Part shown: positions 9,428 to 19,400 of the stretch, in pieces
How the letters are laid out: the number at the start of each line of letters is the position of its first letter
How positions within the stretch are numbered: the first letter of the stretch is position 1
Assembly: GCA_022844135.1 (NCBI GenBank)
Contig: JALHMG010000019.1
Span: 1-64,000, forward strand
Reading direction: 5' to 3'
Length of the DNA: 64,000 nt
From: Lysobacterales bacterium
Lineage (GTDB): Bacteria > Pseudomonadota > Gammaproteobacteria > Xanthomonadales > SZUA-5
Program-made: the position numbers and the translations under genes
The notes under the pieces: generated by a model
Told to the model about the DNA's origin: nothing
Databases searched by the model: none
What the model saw: only the letters and a program-made list of their open reading frames with translations

Positions 9428-9659
9428 TAGTGTGGTGTCCCAAAAATAACTTGAATAAATGTCCGATGGATTTCGGCCCGAGGCAAGGCGCGAGAAGGAG
9501 TCATAGCAGCGCTATGGCGACCGTGAGGTCGATCAGCTCGCGCGGCATGCCGCGCGATCGGCCGAACGCCCGGCGGCTGCGCCGACGGGCTAAAAGCAAC
9601 GTAGCATTCGGGTCGAAAGACGCGGACATAATTCCAGTTATTTTTGGGACACCACACTA
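9428..9659 (+). mobile_element. MITE-like inverted-repeat element, copy 2
   Basis: A 232-bp element, the same length as copy 1, with perfect terminal inverted repeats of about 24 bases that begin TAGTGTGGTGTCCCAAAAAT. The terminal bases after TAGTGTGGTGT differ from copies 1 and 3 but have changed together at both ends, so the inverted repeat stays perfect. The interior keeps GCGCGGCATGCCGCGC and a GCCCGGCGGCTGCGCCGACGGG block shared with copy 1. It has no coding potential. It lies between the dusA 5' end and the toxin-antitoxin pair. Confidence 0.75.
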
Positions 9660-9689
9660 GCTCTTGCGTGGAACGGGAGATGTTTTCAG

Positions 9690-10001
9690 TCAAGCCGCGA
9701 TCTCATGCGCCAATTGTGGGTGCGAGATCAGCAGTTTCAACAAGCAAAGCGCCACTCCAGGCGGCGCGAAACGGCCTTGCTCCCAATCACGAAGCGTAGC
9801 CACTGGCGTACCGATGCGCGCTGCAAACTCGGACTGCGATAGCCCTAGCTTGTTGCGCGCGGCACGCACCAGCAACTGCTCGGCGGTGGTGGTCCGACCC
9901 TTTGCCTCGGCAGCCTCGCGCAGCGCCTGGCGTACATCCGCCAACGGCTCGCCGGCATCGGCTTCGATAGCCTTGGCGATTCTCTCGATGTCCATGTTCA
10001 T
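9690..10001 (-). CDS. HigA-type antitoxin, XRE-family helix-turn-helix protein
   Basis: A 103-aa DNA-binding antitoxin. The C-terminal half is a Cro/cI-type helix-turn-helix in which LGLSQSEFAARIGTPVATLR is the core, followed by DWEQGRFAPPGVALCLLKLL, a pattern typical of HigA-2/RelB-like antitoxins that pair with RelE-fold toxins. The N-terminal half is helical and probably contacts the toxin. It follows the toxin gene with an ATGA overlap, the toxin-first order typical of higBA. It is expected to repress its own operon; no operator was identified. Confidence 0.88.
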   Translation of the reverse strand: MNMDIERIAKAIEADAGEPLADVRQALREAAEAKGRTTTAEQLLVRAARNKLGLSQSEFAARIGTPVATLRDWEQGRFAPPGVALCLLKLLISHPQLAHEIAA

Positions 10002-10294
10002 AGTGCCCCCTCGATGTCGTTGGGCGAAACGTTCTCGCGGTCATTCTTGGCGTACATCATGACCAACAGCAAGGTCCCGTCACTTGCGTAGTTGAAGTAG
10101 ATCACCCGCGCGCCGCCTCGCTTGCCTTGGCCCGGCAATGCCCAGCGGACTTTGCGAGCGCCATCCGCACCAGGAATGACGTCACCAGCTTCGGGATTGC
10201 AGGCAAGCCAAGACAGGAAATCGAGGCGCTGATCTTCCGACCAGAAGTCGTCGGCCTGACGTTGGAAGGTTGGGGTTTCGATGACCGTGCGCAT
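9998..10294 (-). CDS. HigB/RelE-fold toxin
   Basis: A 98-aa RelE-superfamily toxin, presumably a ribosome-dependent mRNA endonuclease. The start at 10294 (MRTVIETPTF) fits the family; an in-frame ATG at 10345 would add 17 residues lacking conservation. GARKVRWALPGQGKRGGARV followed by IYF is the core RelE/HigB-2 strand pattern, with basic residues suited to binding RNA. The C-terminal YAKNDRENVSPND is also characteristic. The stop overlaps the antitoxin start. Both genes lie between the two dusA 5'-end repeats, so they are likely cargo of a former integrated element. Confidence 0.87.
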   Translation of the reverse strand: MRTVIETPTFQRQADDFWSEDQRLDFLSWLACNPEAGDVIPGADGARKVRWALPGQGKRGGARVIYFNYASDGTLLLVMMYAKNDRENVSPNDIEGAL

Positions 10295-10442
10295 GAGTAG
10301 AGTACACGGGAATCCCGTATGTATCTCAAGCGCTTTCCGCTTCAACGAGCCGTGGATGCTGCGCCTTCAAATTTCGGAGCTGCGCGCACAAATAAAGCAC
10401 CGCTGAACTCCAAACCCTTGATCGATTGAGAAATCCTTTCAA

Positions 10443-10573
10443 TCCATCATCGGCGCCACAGAAAGGCGCCAGGGTTGATGTAGCGCGGATTTGCTTGATT
10501 CTGCGGTCATTTTGCGGCTTCCTGGTTCCCGTTCTATCCCGCGCTTTTCGCATGATCCTGCCCACGGTGCGCC
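10443..10573 (-). pseudogene. dusA: Second copy of the dusA 5' end (truncated fragment, direct repeat 2)
   Basis: On the minus strand an ATG at 10510 begins [20 protein letters not shown], then MMD and a stop. This is the DusA N-terminus ending precisely in the APMMxW signature. The upstream part to 10573 also matches the region upstream of intact dusA. The fragment is in direct orientation relative to dusA. It cannot encode an enzyme. It looks like the displaced 5' end left at the far side of an element integrated in dusA, now separated from it by only ~1.1 kb. Confidence 0.75.
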
Positions 10574-10636
10574 TGACACAGGAAAGTGTGGCGATAGCGT
10601 CAATCAACGGGCTGGCGTCCTGCCCAAAGATCGGAG

Positions 10637-10705
10637 CCTTTGACGTTTTAGTGCGTACTTGATGAAGCCGCCATCGATCAGAATCGCGTAAGACAGCTTC
10701 GCCAT
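10637..10705 (-). pseudogene. N-terminal remnant of an NYN-domain (LabA/DUF88-like) protein
   Basis: The minus strand from the ATG at 10705 reads MAKLSYAILIDGGFIKYALK, which matches the start of NYN-domain PIN-like nucleases (strand plus catalytic Asp in LIDGGF). The similarity ends after about 23 codons and the rest of the gene is missing. It lies beside other decayed accessory pieces. Confidence 0.45.
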
Positions 10706-10833
10706 GAAAACTCCGAACAGAGGTTGGCAACCAGCGGGTGGCGGACGAACCGCTCTTACATTGACACCCGCTGGGCGCCGTTTATCACCGTTGCCTCATT
10801 GCGAGACAAGATGGTGCAGCCCAGGCAACCTAA

Positions 10834-10950
10834 AGCCAGCGAGAGAACCGCGACGTCACCGATGTGCTGACGCGATTGCCGACGCTGAAGGCAAAGGACA
10901 TCGACAGCTTGCTGCCGATGAATTGGACGCCGGCAAAAACGTCCACTCAA
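10834..10950 (+). pseudogene. C-terminal remnant of an IS66-family transposase
   Basis: In frame from 10834 the plus strand contains RDVTDVLTRLPTLKAKDIDS followed by LLPMNWTPA, closely like the conserved C-terminus of IS66-family transposases (DVLTRLPT...ID.LLP..W.P). A stop lies just upstream in frame and the DDE region is absent, so only a scrap remains. The surrounding ~450 bp up to 11144 show no further gene. Confidence 0.6.
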
Positions 10951-11144
10951 GAACACGCCGTCTTAGCGCTGCACCCCACGGCAACCATGTGCGGCGTCGG
11001 ACGGATACTGTGTAGCCGTGACGATACTGAACGAGCGGCGCTGGAGGTTTCCGACCCTCGGCCCTTCGGTGCAAGCGCGTGTTCTTGTCCTTCCTTGGAC
11101 CCTGTCTTCCGCTTTCTCCCTGTCCACGTCCCACCGTTGCCGAA

Positions 11145-13376
11145 TCAACGGGCCGATGCGACCACAACCCGACCCTCGTCGACGGTGACGCGCAACTGCC
11201 TGTTTCGCGCTTCCGGATTCGCCAATCGCCATTCCGCCAACACACCGACAATGTGCGCGTCGAGCGCTCGTTGCAGGGGTCTGGCGCCGTACTGTGGGTC
11301 GAAGCCCACGCTAGCGAGAAACTCGACCACCGCATCGTCCCAAACCAGCGTAAGGCCGCGCTCGATCAGACCTTCGCGTTGGCGCAAATCGTCGAGCTCT
11401 TTGCGGGCGATGGCGCGCATGCTGATGGCGTCAAGCGAGCCGTAGCTGATGACCGCATCGAGCCGATTGTAGAACTCGGGCCGGAAGAAAGCGCGCGCGG
11501 CGTGATCGAAGCCATCCGGTGCGGACGATGAAAAGCCGATGGCGGCGGTCGCGTTGGCGCCCAGGTTCGAGGTGAGAACAACGATTGCGCTGGTGAAATC
11601 GTAAACGCGGCCAAAGCGATCGCTAATTCGGCCTTCGTCGAGCAGTCCCAGCAGCGCATCGAAAACCTCCGGCGCAGCCTTTTCGATCTCGTCGAACAAC
11701 ACCACCGAGAACGGCTGGCGCTCGATACTCTGCAGCCACCGCGGCGCGCGGCCGTCGCCGCCCCCAACCAGACGCGACAGTGCGTCGAAACCGGCGTATT
11801 CGCTCATATCCAGGCGCAGCAAGCGCTCATTCGCATCGCCGAAGCAATACCCGGCCAATGCGCGCGCCAATGCGGTCTTGCCGGTGCCGGTGGGACCCGT
11901 AAGCAAAAGTACCGCCACGGGCCGAATCGGATCATTGAGCCCGGCCTTGAGTGTGACGATGCACTGCGCTGCCGCAGCCACCGCCTGCTGCTGGCCGATG
12001 ACTTTGCCTGCGAGCGCGTTGCGCACATCGTCGAAGCGCAATAGCACATCGTCGCGCAGCAGCGCTTCCGGCAAGCCGCTGCGTGTTGCAAATGCGGCCA
12101 TTGCGGTATCGATGGTCACCGGCTCGCGGCGCGCTCGATGCGCCAACTCGCGAAGCAGGCGCACCGCCGGTCCGGGCACGCATGCCGCCGGCTGGAAACG
12201 CTGATGCAAGGCGAGCACCACGTCCGCTACCTGAGGCTCAAGCGTGCCGCGCCCACTGCTGCCGATTGTCCGCGCGACCTCGCGCATCAGCGATTGTGCG
12301 GCAGCGCCGACGAAGCCTTCGACGCGCACCACTTCGAAATGATCGACGAACCCCGGCAGCAACCGCCGGCAGGCTTCGAACTCGTCGCCAGTGGCCTCGG
12401 CCACCAGCCGCAAATCGCCGCGCGCCATGAACGGCGCCAGGAATGCGGCGACGCTGCTCTCGGGATTCTCCCCGCCTACCTGGATCAACTCAGCGAGATT
12501 TTCGATGGCGAGCAAGCCACGCACATAGCCCATCGCGGACACCAGCGCTTCGCAGCGCGCCTGCCATTGGCCGAGGTACATCATCCCGGCGACGATTCGC
12601 GCGCCGCTGATCCGCCACAGTCGATAGTCCTTGAGATCTGTATCGTCGTTGCTGTCTCGCACCCAACGCCGCGTCGCGTCGAGAAGCAGCGTGGTCTTGC
12701 CAACGCCGCGCGGTCCGACCAGCAACACGTTCCCGCGTTTGGCCTTCAGGCGCTCGGCCAACGCGACGGCCTCGCGCTCGCGCCCCAACGCGGCGCCGAG
12801 CAAGCGCCGATCCCTGAGAGCGGGTTCGGCGCATTCGAAAAGCACCTTGAGGCGCGGATGATCCTCGATGCGCTGCGCGCCGCGGCGCTCGCGCAGCGGC
12901 ACACTCAGCCATTCGATGCTGCAATCGTCCGGCGGCAGCATCAGAGCCAGCCGCATCGGATCGGCATCGCGCAGCGCCTCCTGCGCATAGTGCCTGGCGA
13001 GCGCCTTGAACTCGCCGCCGCGATCGATATCGAAACGCAGCTGCAATTGCGGCTGCAGACACCACAGCTGATCGCGATCGTCGACGCTGCGCACGCACGG
13101 AATACGCAGCGGCAGGGGCTCCACGGGAAACGTGCGTGCCCCGCGTTTGAAGCGCGCGCGCGCCTCGATTCGCACCCAGATCAACTCTGCCTCGGTGTGC
13201 TCGTTGAGTCGCCACGATGCGTTCGCAGCGAGCCAGGCGTGCAGCTCGCGCAACTCGTCATGCAGTGCGCGTTTGTCGCCGGCCCACGCGCTGGCGTACA
13301 AATCGTCGCCGAGCAATAAGCCGTGCCAGCCGCCCTGCGGATCGCGCCACTGCATGATCGGTGTACGCGCGCTCAT
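11145..13376 (-). CDS. HSP100/Clp-like double AAA+ ATPase, third gene of operon
   Basis: A 743-aa protein with two AAA+ modules in ClpA/ClpB order and no middle coiled coil. The first Walker A is GPRGVGKT near residue 222. The following segment AGMMYLGQW (~267) matches the D1 pore loop of ClpB. The D1 Walker B position reads LLAIENLAEL (~290), so the usual Asp-Glu pair is Glu-Asn. The second module has GPTGTGKT (~496), LFDEIEKAAPEVF (~561), a TSNLGA sensor and FFRPEFYNRLD, and looks competent for ATP hydrolysis. The GYVG pore loop of ClpB D2 is missing. Its start overlaps the preceding gene's stop by ATGA. Unlike its two partners it lacks a C-terminal extension. Function unknown; probably a remodeler or unfoldase subunit. 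Confidence 0.85.
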   Translation of the reverse strand: MSARTPIMQWRDPQGGWHGLLLGDDLYASAWAGDKRALHDELRELHAWLAANASWRLNEHTEAELIWVRIEARARFKRGARTFPVEPLPLRIPCVRSVDDRDQLWCLQPQLQLRFDIDRGGEFKALARHYAQEALRDADPMRLALMLPPDDCSIEWLSVPLRERRGAQRIEDHPRLKVLFECAEPALRDRRLLGAALGREREAVALAERLKAKRGNVLLVGPRGVGKTTLLLDATRRWVRDSNDDTDLKDYRLWRISGARIVAGMMYLGQWQARCEALVSAMGYVRGLLAIENLAELIQVGGENPESSVAAFLAPFMARGDLRLVAEATGDEFEACRRLLPGFVDHFEVVRVEGFVGAAAQSLMREVARTIGSSGRGTLEPQVADVVLALHQRFQPAACVPGPAVRLLRELAHRARREPVTIDTAMAAFATRSGLPEALLRDDVLLRFDDVRNALAGKVIGQQQAVAAAAQCIVTLKAGLNDPIRPVAVLLLTGPTGTGKTALARALAGYCFGDANERLLRLDMSEYAGFDALSRLVGGGDGRAPRWLQSIERQPFSVVLFDEIEKAAPEVFDALLGLLDEGRISDRFGRVYDFTSAIVVLTSNLGANATAAIGFSSSAPDGFDHAARAFFRPEFYNRLDAVISYGSLDAISMRAIARKELDDLRQREGLIERGLTLVWDDAVVEFLASVGFDPQYGARPLQRALDAHIVGVLAEWRLANPEARNRQLRVTVDEGRVVVASAR

Positions 13377-16300
13377 GGCAGCAGTCCTTGCAACATGAAT
13401 CGACGCAGCGATTCGGCATCGTCCAGCGCATCGATTTCCAGGCCATGGCGTACATCGACATGGCGGTGGCCGCGGCTGATGCGGATGATGTCGCGAGCCG
13501 CGGTTTCGCCGCTGAATTCGATCAGCGCCAGGCCTTCGTCGCGGCGCAACCAGTAGCCGGTTTCCGAGGCCAGCAGCGGCGCCAGCGCAAAGCCTTCGAG
13601 GCGAATCTCGGTGTCGACAAGATGTACTTCCCTGCAACCGACGAGCCGAGCCAGCGCGTTAGCCATCGCCGCAGCGAGCGCTTTGGCCTCGGGGTGCTGG
13701 CGACCATTCAAAGCGCGCACGCGCAGACCATAGGTTCCCGGCTCGGGCGCCATCAGCAGCATCTCCAGCCATTCCAGCTCGCGATGCAACGCCGACAGCG
13801 GAAGCAACGGCGCCGACTGTGCGTCATCCAGCCAGGCGAACTCATGTCGTTCGAGATCGACGCGCGCGTTTTGCAGCGCCTTGACGCCGACATTGTGCAC
13901 ATACCTGTGCAAGTGATCGCGCGTCCGCGGCAGGCGCCTGGTTCCGCCGCGCGGCGGAGGCCTGCGGGCACGGTCGAGCAGATCGGCGACGATGAGCAGC
14001 TGTTCCCGGCACACGGCGTAATGCGCTTGCCGGGTATCGATGCCGTCGAGCGTGATGCCGCCGCGACCCGGGTGCTCGTCCAGCAGCGTCTCGATATCGA
14101 CCAGCCGCTCGCCGATGCCCTGCAGTCTGCGCTCGTCGCCCTCGATATCCGTCGCCATAGCCTGGCGGCGCTGCGCGAACGGGATCGGTGCGGCCTCCAG
14201 ATTCAATTCGCCGTCGATAACCGCCAGGCGCACGCGCGTTGGTGCATCGAAGCGACTCGCGGCCAGCGCGCGCGCCAGCGGCTGCACCAGCACACGCTCG
14301 ACACCGCGCTTGAGCGCCCGCGCGCCGAGTGCCGCATCGCGACCGATGGACGTGAGCGCAACAACAGCCGCCGGGTCGATATCGATCAAACACTGGCGGG
14401 TGCGGATACCGCTACGCGCCAGAGCGGCGGCAATGGTCTGTTCGGTGATCGCCCGCAGTTCGGCATCACCTAGTTGCGAGAACGGCAAGACGTAATCGAT
14501 CCGATTGAAGAACTCCGGCCGGAAAAAGCGCCGCGCGGCTTCCTCATACGTCGCGCTGTCGTGGGTCGTGGCGGCGAATCCCAATTGCCGGCTGGCCTCG
14601 CGCGCCCCCAAGTTGGAGGTCATCACGATCACCGCCTGTTGGAAATGCGCCACGCGTCCGTGGGCGTCGGTGAGCCGGCCCTCATCGAGCAGCGACAGCA
14701 GTACATCGAACACGTCGGGCGCCGCTTTTTCGATTTCGTCGAGCAACACGACGCTGCTGGGCTGGCGCCGGATGGCCGCCGTCAATACGCCATCGGGCGC
14801 GGCAAAGGTGCCAACGAGGCGCGCGGCATCGCCATACTCGCCGTACTCGTTGAGATCGATGCGGATCATGGCGCTCGCGCCACCGAGATACGTGGCCAAA
14901 GCTTTGGCGCAAGCGGTCTTGCCGACACCGGTGGGACCGAGCAGCAACATTGTTGCCAATGGCCGGGCCGGATCGTTGAGGCCGGCCTTGGCGCGCAGCA
15001 GGACATCGCCCAGCGCGGCAATCGCCTGCGGCTGGCCCCGAAGGTGTTCCCGCAGCGCGCCCTCGACGTCGCTGCGCGTGAGCGGCTGATCGAGATCGAC
15101 GATGCTGGCCGCACTCCCGGTTCGACGCACAAACTCGGCGATCACCGCGGCACGGGTCAGCGACACACCCACCGAACGTGCGCTCAAGGTTCGCAGCACA
15201 TCGGCAATGCGCCCCGGAAAGGCGCGTTGCGCGAAGTAGCGATCCGCCAGCGCCAGCGCAGTGGGGATGGACTCGAGATCGAAGCGCACATCGAAGCGTT
15301 GCTCCAACTCGCGGAGCAGGTTGGACACAATGCGCCAGGTCGCCGCGGGCGGCGGTGGCGCAATGTTGATGACGAAAAACTGATCGGCAAAGGCGCGGCG
15401 CCGCTCGCGCAGCACGCGCCAGGCTTCCGGCGTGATCTCGCCCAGCACTCGCACGCGATGGCCGGCGATCCAGGGCAGCAGCAGATCGCCCATGTTTAAG
15501 CTGCTGCCGGAACTGAGGCCGGCGCTGAACAGACCGAGCAGATCGTCGAAATACAGCACTACGTTCTTGGCCGCCGCGAAGCGCAGAATCGCCAACCACC
15601 GGGCTTCCCATTGGCCCAGATAACTCATGCCGCTGATCACCCGTTGCGGCGCGATGTGCCAGACGCGCGCGGCCTTGGGGTCGTTCGCGTGCGCGGCCAG
15701 CCATTCGTGCAGCACACAGGTCTTGCCAACGCCGCTTTGACCCACCAGCACGATGGCGCGCTTCTCTTTGCGCTCAAGGCGCGCGCCAAGCGCAACCACC
15801 TCGGCGCTGCGCTCGATCGCGCGCTCCCGCGAACGCAGGGCGATGCCGACTTTCGCCAGCTCCGTACCGCCATCGAATTCCTCACCCCCACCGCCGAGCG
15901 CAGCGGCGTCGAGTTCTCCCTTGATCTTGCGCGCACCTACCGGCTGCCAGTCCAACTCCAGCGTACGCACGCGAGCGCGCAAACGCTCCGGCCCCAGCAA
16001 CTGGTGCAACTCGGGCGGCGATTCGCGCTCGCGAAGCCAGGCGCTGAACACTTGGCCGACGCGTTCGGCAGGCGGCTCTTCGCCATCCCATTCGAAATGC
16101 CGCGCCGGCCAGTTCGGGGTGAATGCCAGCGTGCGGCCGAGCGCCTCATAGCGCACCAACAGCACCTGCCCGACATGCTGCTGTCCCCCATGCCGCACAC
16201 GCACGGTCAACACGTCGTGCGTGAATACCGGCGTCGACAACCAGTCGGTCAACGCACGTTGGTCGGCTTCCACCGCGAGGGTCTGCAGATGCGTCAGCAA

Positions 16301-16429
16301 CTGAACCTGGAACGACTGCAGCGTGGCATCGAGAGTCGGTCCGCGCATGCTCACAGCCGCGTCGAACAAGGCCTGGACTCGCACATGGTCCACATGCATC
16401 TCGATGTAGATCGGTACGATGGTCTTCAT
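13373..16429 (-). CDS. HSP100/Clp-like double AAA+ ATPase with release-factor-like C-terminal domain, second gene of operon
   Basis: A 1018-aa protein. The N-terminal ~200 residues are unrecognised. D1 has GQSGVGKT (~231), the pore segment SGMSYLGQW (~270) and YFDDLLGLF (~293), where acidic Walker B residues are kept. D2 has GPTGVGKT (~500), LLDEIEKAAPDVFD (~563), MTSNLGA and FFRPEFFNRIDYV. The ClpB D2 pore loop GYVG is absent. From about residue 860 a tail resembles the PCRF domain of release factors RF1/RF2: a strand-helix region, then LEGFALAPLLASETGYWLRR, where release factors have gG.gaygrLk.E.G.HRv.R. No GGQ or SPF/PxT motif is present. The gene is coupled to both neighbours by ATGA overlaps. 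Confidence 0.82.
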   Translation of the reverse strand: MKTIVPIYIEMHVDHVRVQALFDAAVSMRGPTLDATLQSFQVQLLTHLQTLAVEADQRALTDWLSTPVFTHDVLTVRVRHGGQQHVGQVLLVRYEALGRTLAFTPNWPARHFEWDGEEPPAERVGQVFSAWLRERESPPELHQLLGPERLRARVRTLELDWQPVGARKIKGELDAAALGGGGEEFDGGTELAKVGIALRSRERAIERSAEVVALGARLERKEKRAIVLVGQSGVGKTCVLHEWLAAHANDPKAARVWHIAPQRVISGMSYLGQWEARWLAILRFAAAKNVVLYFDDLLGLFSAGLSSGSSLNMGDLLLPWIAGHRVRVLGEITPEAWRVLRERRRAFADQFFVINIAPPPPAATWRIVSNLLRELEQRFDVRFDLESIPTALALADRYFAQRAFPGRIADVLRTLSARSVGVSLTRAAVIAEFVRRTGSAASIVDLDQPLTRSDVEGALREHLRGQPQAIAALGDVLLRAKAGLNDPARPLATMLLLGPTGVGKTACAKALATYLGGASAMIRIDLNEYGEYGDAARLVGTFAAPDGVLTAAIRRQPSSVVLLDEIEKAAPDVFDVLLSLLDEGRLTDAHGRVAHFQQAVIVMTSNLGAREASRQLGFAATTHDSATYEEAARRFFRPEFFNRIDYVLPFSQLGDAELRAITEQTIAAALARSGIRTRQCLIDIDPAAVVALTSIGRDAALGARALKRGVERVLVQPLARALAASRFDAPTRVRLAVIDGELNLEAAPIPFAQRRQAMATDIEGDERRLQGIGERLVDIETLLDEHPGRGGITLDGIDTRQAHYAVCREQLLIVADLLDRARRPPPRGGTRRLPRTRDHLHRYVHNVGVKALQNARVDLERHEFAWLDDAQSAPLLPLSALHRELEWLEMLLMAPEPGTYGLRVRALNGRQHPEAKALAAAMANALARLVGCREVHLVDTEIRLEGFALAPLLASETGYWLRRDEGLALIEFSGETAARDIIRISRGHRHVDVRHGLEIDALDDAESLRRFMLQGLLP

Positions 16430-19400
16430 GGCCCAGCCTCGGCCTCGCCGATACGATCGATGGCCTGCTGCAAGCGATCGCGCATCCGCTCAGCAATCTG
16501 GTGCCGCGGCGCCAGGGTGTCCCACACTCGCCGCCACTTGCCTTCGCGCAACTCGCCCTTGTCGTGATCGAACTCGCGAATTCGCGGCAGTGGGCTTTCG
16601 GCGACGTTGCGCAACTGCGTCAGATCGATCTCGGCGCTGGCGTTGGTTGCGCGCAGCATCGCAAAGCGAGGAGCACCGGCTTCGCGCGCCGGACGCCACA
16701 CATGGACGCCCACTTCGCCCGCAAACAGGGCGGCACAAAGATCGGCTTCGACGGTCATCGTCAGCCCGATCACTGTCGATGGCGGCTGATCCAATACGGT
16801 GGTCTTGTACGGCACATCGTCCAAAGGGCGCGCGCGCAGATCCGAACCGTGGCGCTCGACCACCTGCACCACTTGCATCCTGCACTTCAGGTTGTGAAAG
16901 GCGCCAAGCAGCTCGCAGAGCCAGGCGTGCACATCGGCAACCAGAAGCAACTCGATGCGATCCGCATCGCGATAACCGGCCGCCAGAACTCGCCGCTTCA
17001 GCGCAAGCAACGCCTGGGTCAATCGACTCGCCTCGCCCGACGGCTCGATCTCGCGATCCCAAAAACTGGCGAGCGCTTCGTCTTCGTGGGTGCAGGCGGC
17101 ATTGAGCTGAGCCTGCGCATCGGCCTGCAATTGGCTCAGCAGCTTCAAGCGCTCGACCGCCGCCGGCAGCGGCGTCAATTGCCGCCGCGCCAAACGCCGC
17201 GCGGCCAGCTTGAGCATCTCAGCTTCGTCCACCAAGGCCTGCAGCTCGCTGCAGCTCAACACGCGCGCGCAGCGCTGTCGCAATCCGCGCGCGGCGTTAG
17301 CCAATGCCGCACCCGTGGCGGCCGGCCGCGCGCTCAGCGTCGCACGCACGCGCCGCTCTGCCAGAATCAGGTTGCTCGCTTGCGGATTCGCCGCCAGCGT
17401 TTCACTGAGCGGCACCACCAGCTCGCGCTCGATATGGCGCTTCAGCGCGCGAGCGCCGAATGCCGCGTCGAATCCGACATCGGCCAGACGCTCGACCGTA
17501 TCGGCCGGCAACTCCGGAAGAATGCCGCGCTGACGGAGTCCGTCGCGCGCCAACACTCGATCCACCTCTCGAGCCGCTATGGCGCGGCACTGATCGCGGT
17601 CGAGCGGCGCGAACGGCACGATTGCATCGAAGCGGTTGTACAACTCCGGACGCACGAAGCGCTTGACCGCCGCTTCGTACTCGCCGCCGCTTCGGCGCGA
17701 GGCAAAGCCCATCGCAGCGCGCTGCGCATCGGCCGCACCCAGGTTCGATGTCAGCAATACCACGGCGTTCGATAAATCCGCCACGCGACCGCTGCCGTCC
17801 GTGAGCCGGCCATCGCCGAGCATTTGCAACAGCAGATCGAAAAAACTTGGATGCGCTTTTTCGAACTCGTCGAGCAGCAGCACCGCGAACGGCTGTTCGC
17901 GTATGCGCGCCGTGAGCAGCCCTTCGGGCGCACCGTAGGCACTGCTGCCGATCAAGCGCTGCACCGACGACGGATCGGTGGCTTGCGACAAATCAAATCG
18001 CGTCAGCCGCTCGCTGCTGCCGAACAAGAAAGCGGCGAGCGTTTTGGCGAGTTCGGTCTTGCCGGTACCGGTGGGACCGATCAGCAAGAAACTGCCGAGC
18101 GGCCGACCACCGCGATGCAAGTCGGCTTTGATCTCGGCAATGCGCGCCAGCACCGTCCTCACGGCCTCGGTCTGGCCGCGCACACGCGTTGTGAAGAAGC
18201 GCTCGGCGCTGGCGCGATCGAAGGGCTGAGCCTCATCCAACAGCCAGGGCGGCAAGCCGGTTTGTGCGGCGAATTCGCGCGTCGCCAAAGCCACCGTCAC
18301 TGGCTGTCCGATCTGCCCGAGATCGCGCAGGAACTCGATGGCGCGCGCGGGACGCGCCGAGTAGCCGGCGTAACGCCGATGCAGTCGTTCGATCCATGCG
18401 ATCTCCGCTGCGCCAGCGTCGATGCGCAGCGCCTTCGCCTCGGCCAGCAGGATCTGGCGCGTCGTCTCCACATCCGGCGCCTGTACCGTGACGGTCTGGA
18501 AGGCCGCGATCAATCCCGGCTCATCGCGCTCGATCGCTGCCAGTTGCTCGGGCGTACATTCGGCGACCACACGCAGCGTTCCGCGCGCGATATCGCCGCG
18601 CAGGAATCCCGCCATCGACTGCTCGCCTGCGCGGCAACGCCCAACCTCCATCAGCTCAGTCAAGTGCCCCAGATGCAGTATCGATTTGGCTTTGGCCATT
18701 TCGCGCACCAGCTCGCGCAAGCGCTGCTGCCATTGCCCGTATCCGCTTTGCCCGGCGATCAGCCGCGCACCGTCGGTCTGCAGCAGAGCCATCGCCGGAT
18801 ATCGCTTCGCCAGCTCGGCGACCGCCGATGTTTTGCCGCAACCCGGCGGACCCACCAGCAATACCGAATGCGCCATGGCGCCGCTCAGCGCTTCAGCGAG
18901 GCGCAGGACCACGGCGTCGAGCGCGGTCGCGCGCATCGGCGGAAACGGATCGGCCACCGCAGCCAGCACTGAGGTGTCGACCTGGTCGCGTCTGGCTGCT
19001 CTGGCTTTGGCCGACGGAACTTCCAAAGGCACCGAACTCGAAGTCAACGTCGCGCCACGGAATCGATCGATTTGCGCCAGCTCGCGCAAACGCGCGCGCT
19101 CAAGTTTCGACAGCCGCACTTGGGCATGCTGTACCACCGTCTCACGCAAATCTTCCTCCGTCTCGGCAGCCAGCGACAGGCCAATCGCCGGCGCAACCGC
19201 CAACCATTGCGCGCCATGCCGCGCGTACAGCACCTGCACAGCGAGCGAAACCGGCAGGCGCCACTCAGCGGACCGCGACGGCGCCTTGATCTCGATGGGT
19301 ATCGTCGTCGAGGTTGGCTCGGGCCAAATGCGGCGATGCACATGATCGATCGCCTCGCGACTCAAAAACGTCTCGATACGCTTCGCTAACGCCCGCTCGC

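Noticed and set aside
9418-9437. MITE insertion point inferred from AGTGTGG after both dusA 5' repeats (9429 and 10585)
   Set aside because: The shared heptamer after 10573 could be chance; alignment beyond the repeats is too poor to claim an empty site.
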